Positions 14,435-14,731 of a DNA stretch of 14,731 nt are shown in pieces. The notes below the pieces were generated by a model. The model was not told where the DNA came from, ran no database searches, and saw only the letters and a program-made list of their open reading frames with translations. The translations under genes and the position numbers were made by a program. The stretch covers positions 1 through 14,731 of the forward strand of contig RFSP01000020.1 in NCBI GenBank assembly GCA_009923895.1, given 5' to 3'. Within the stretch, counting starts at the first letter, position 1. Every line of letters begins with the position of its first letter. The DNA is from Betaproteobacteria bacterium. Its GTDB lineage: Bacteria > Pseudomonadota > Gammaproteobacteria > Burkholderiales > Burkholderiaceae_C.

Positions 14435-14731
14435 TCATCCTTGTTGTGAAGCCATCTTCAGCGACGCCGCTTGGTCGCCCAGATCCCAGAAGAGCCCGGC
14501 CATGAGCTCCAGCCCTTGACGGGCCGCTGAAGCCAGCAAGTGTTCGTTGGGAGCGTGTTGAGAACATCCCGCATAACTGTGCGGGATCCACACCGTGGGC
14601 AAGCCCAAAATGTCGGCGAACACGTCATTGGGCAGTGAGCCCCCCAAATTCGGCAACAACACCGGATCTTGTCCTGTGGTGCGACGAATCGAGTCCAGTG
14701 CAAATCGCACCCAGACGTTGTCGGGGTCCAA
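14435..14731 (-). CDS. M20 family metallopeptidase, C-terminal part (5' end outside window)
   Basis: Only the last 99 codons including the stop are visible; the frame is open at the right edge, and the TTG found there is not a real start. NLGGSLPNDVFADILGLPTV and PHSYAGCSQHAPNEHLL are C-terminal signatures of M20 dipeptidase/deacylase-like enzymes; the His in QHAPNEH is a metal ligand of the two-zinc site. The family hydrolyses peptide or N-acyl amide bonds. Co-transcription with a molybdenum hydroxylase suggests that the two act on one catabolic substrate, for example releasing an amino acid from an amide and oxidising the other part, but the compound is unknown. Confidence 0.88.
   Translation of the reverse strand: MDPDNVWVRFALDSIRRTTGQDPVLLPNLGGSLPNDVFADILGLPTVWIPHSYAGCSQHAPNEHLLASAARQGLELMAGLFWDLGDQAASLKMASQQG

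Overview
The window looks like chromosomal DNA from a GC-rich betaproteobacterium, most likely Burkholderiales and probably Comamonadaceae (for example near Limnohabitans, Rhodoferax or Hydrogenophaga). This is inferred from protein style, gene order and the roughly 60% GC impression; no rRNA or other marker gene is present to fix it. Coding density is very high. I see no insertion sequence, CRISPR array, tRNA, rRNA or prophage gene. The only non-coding stretch of any size is about 200 bases upstream of corA.

Region 1 (2-4380, + strand) is one tightly packed operon cut by the left edge: a CFA-synthase-like lipid methyltransferase (3' part only), a chalcone-isomerase-like exported protein, a GPH-type MFS transporter, a DUF3833 lipoprotein, a short-chain dehydrogenase and an NTF2/SnoaL-like protein. 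This gene set recurs in proteobacteria beside RpoE/ChrR-type sigma/anti-sigma pairs and is related to the gene neighbourhood of furan fatty acid synthesis. It is best read as an envelope lipid modification and stress system whose regulator and flavoenzymes would lie left of the window.

Region 2 (4372-5556) is a convergent CorA-type Mg2+/divalent cation channel gene with a leader of about 200 bases that contains inverted repeats.

Region 3 (5557-11597) is a peptidoglycan turnover locus. The minus-strand operon runs amiD-like lipoprotein amidase, DigH/YddW-like glycosidase, murQ, then nagX-like (DUF5009) membrane protein, with start/stop overlaps at two junctions and a 22-nt gap at the third. 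A dacB-type penicillin-binding protein is divergent from it across a 63-nt gap. Read as a pathway, DacB and the amidase trim peptides from the wall, the glycosidase cuts stripped glycan, NagX may handle amino sugars at the inner membrane, and MurQ converts MurNAc-6-phosphate to GlcNAc-6-phosphate in the cytoplasm.

Region 4 (11603-14731, - strand) is an operon of an M20 metallopeptidase (3' part only), a [2Fe-2S] subunit and a molybdopterin-binding large subunit of the xanthine dehydrogenase / form II CO dehydrogenase family. No FAD subunit is visible, so either it lies elsewhere or this is a two-subunit enzyme. The substrate is unknown.
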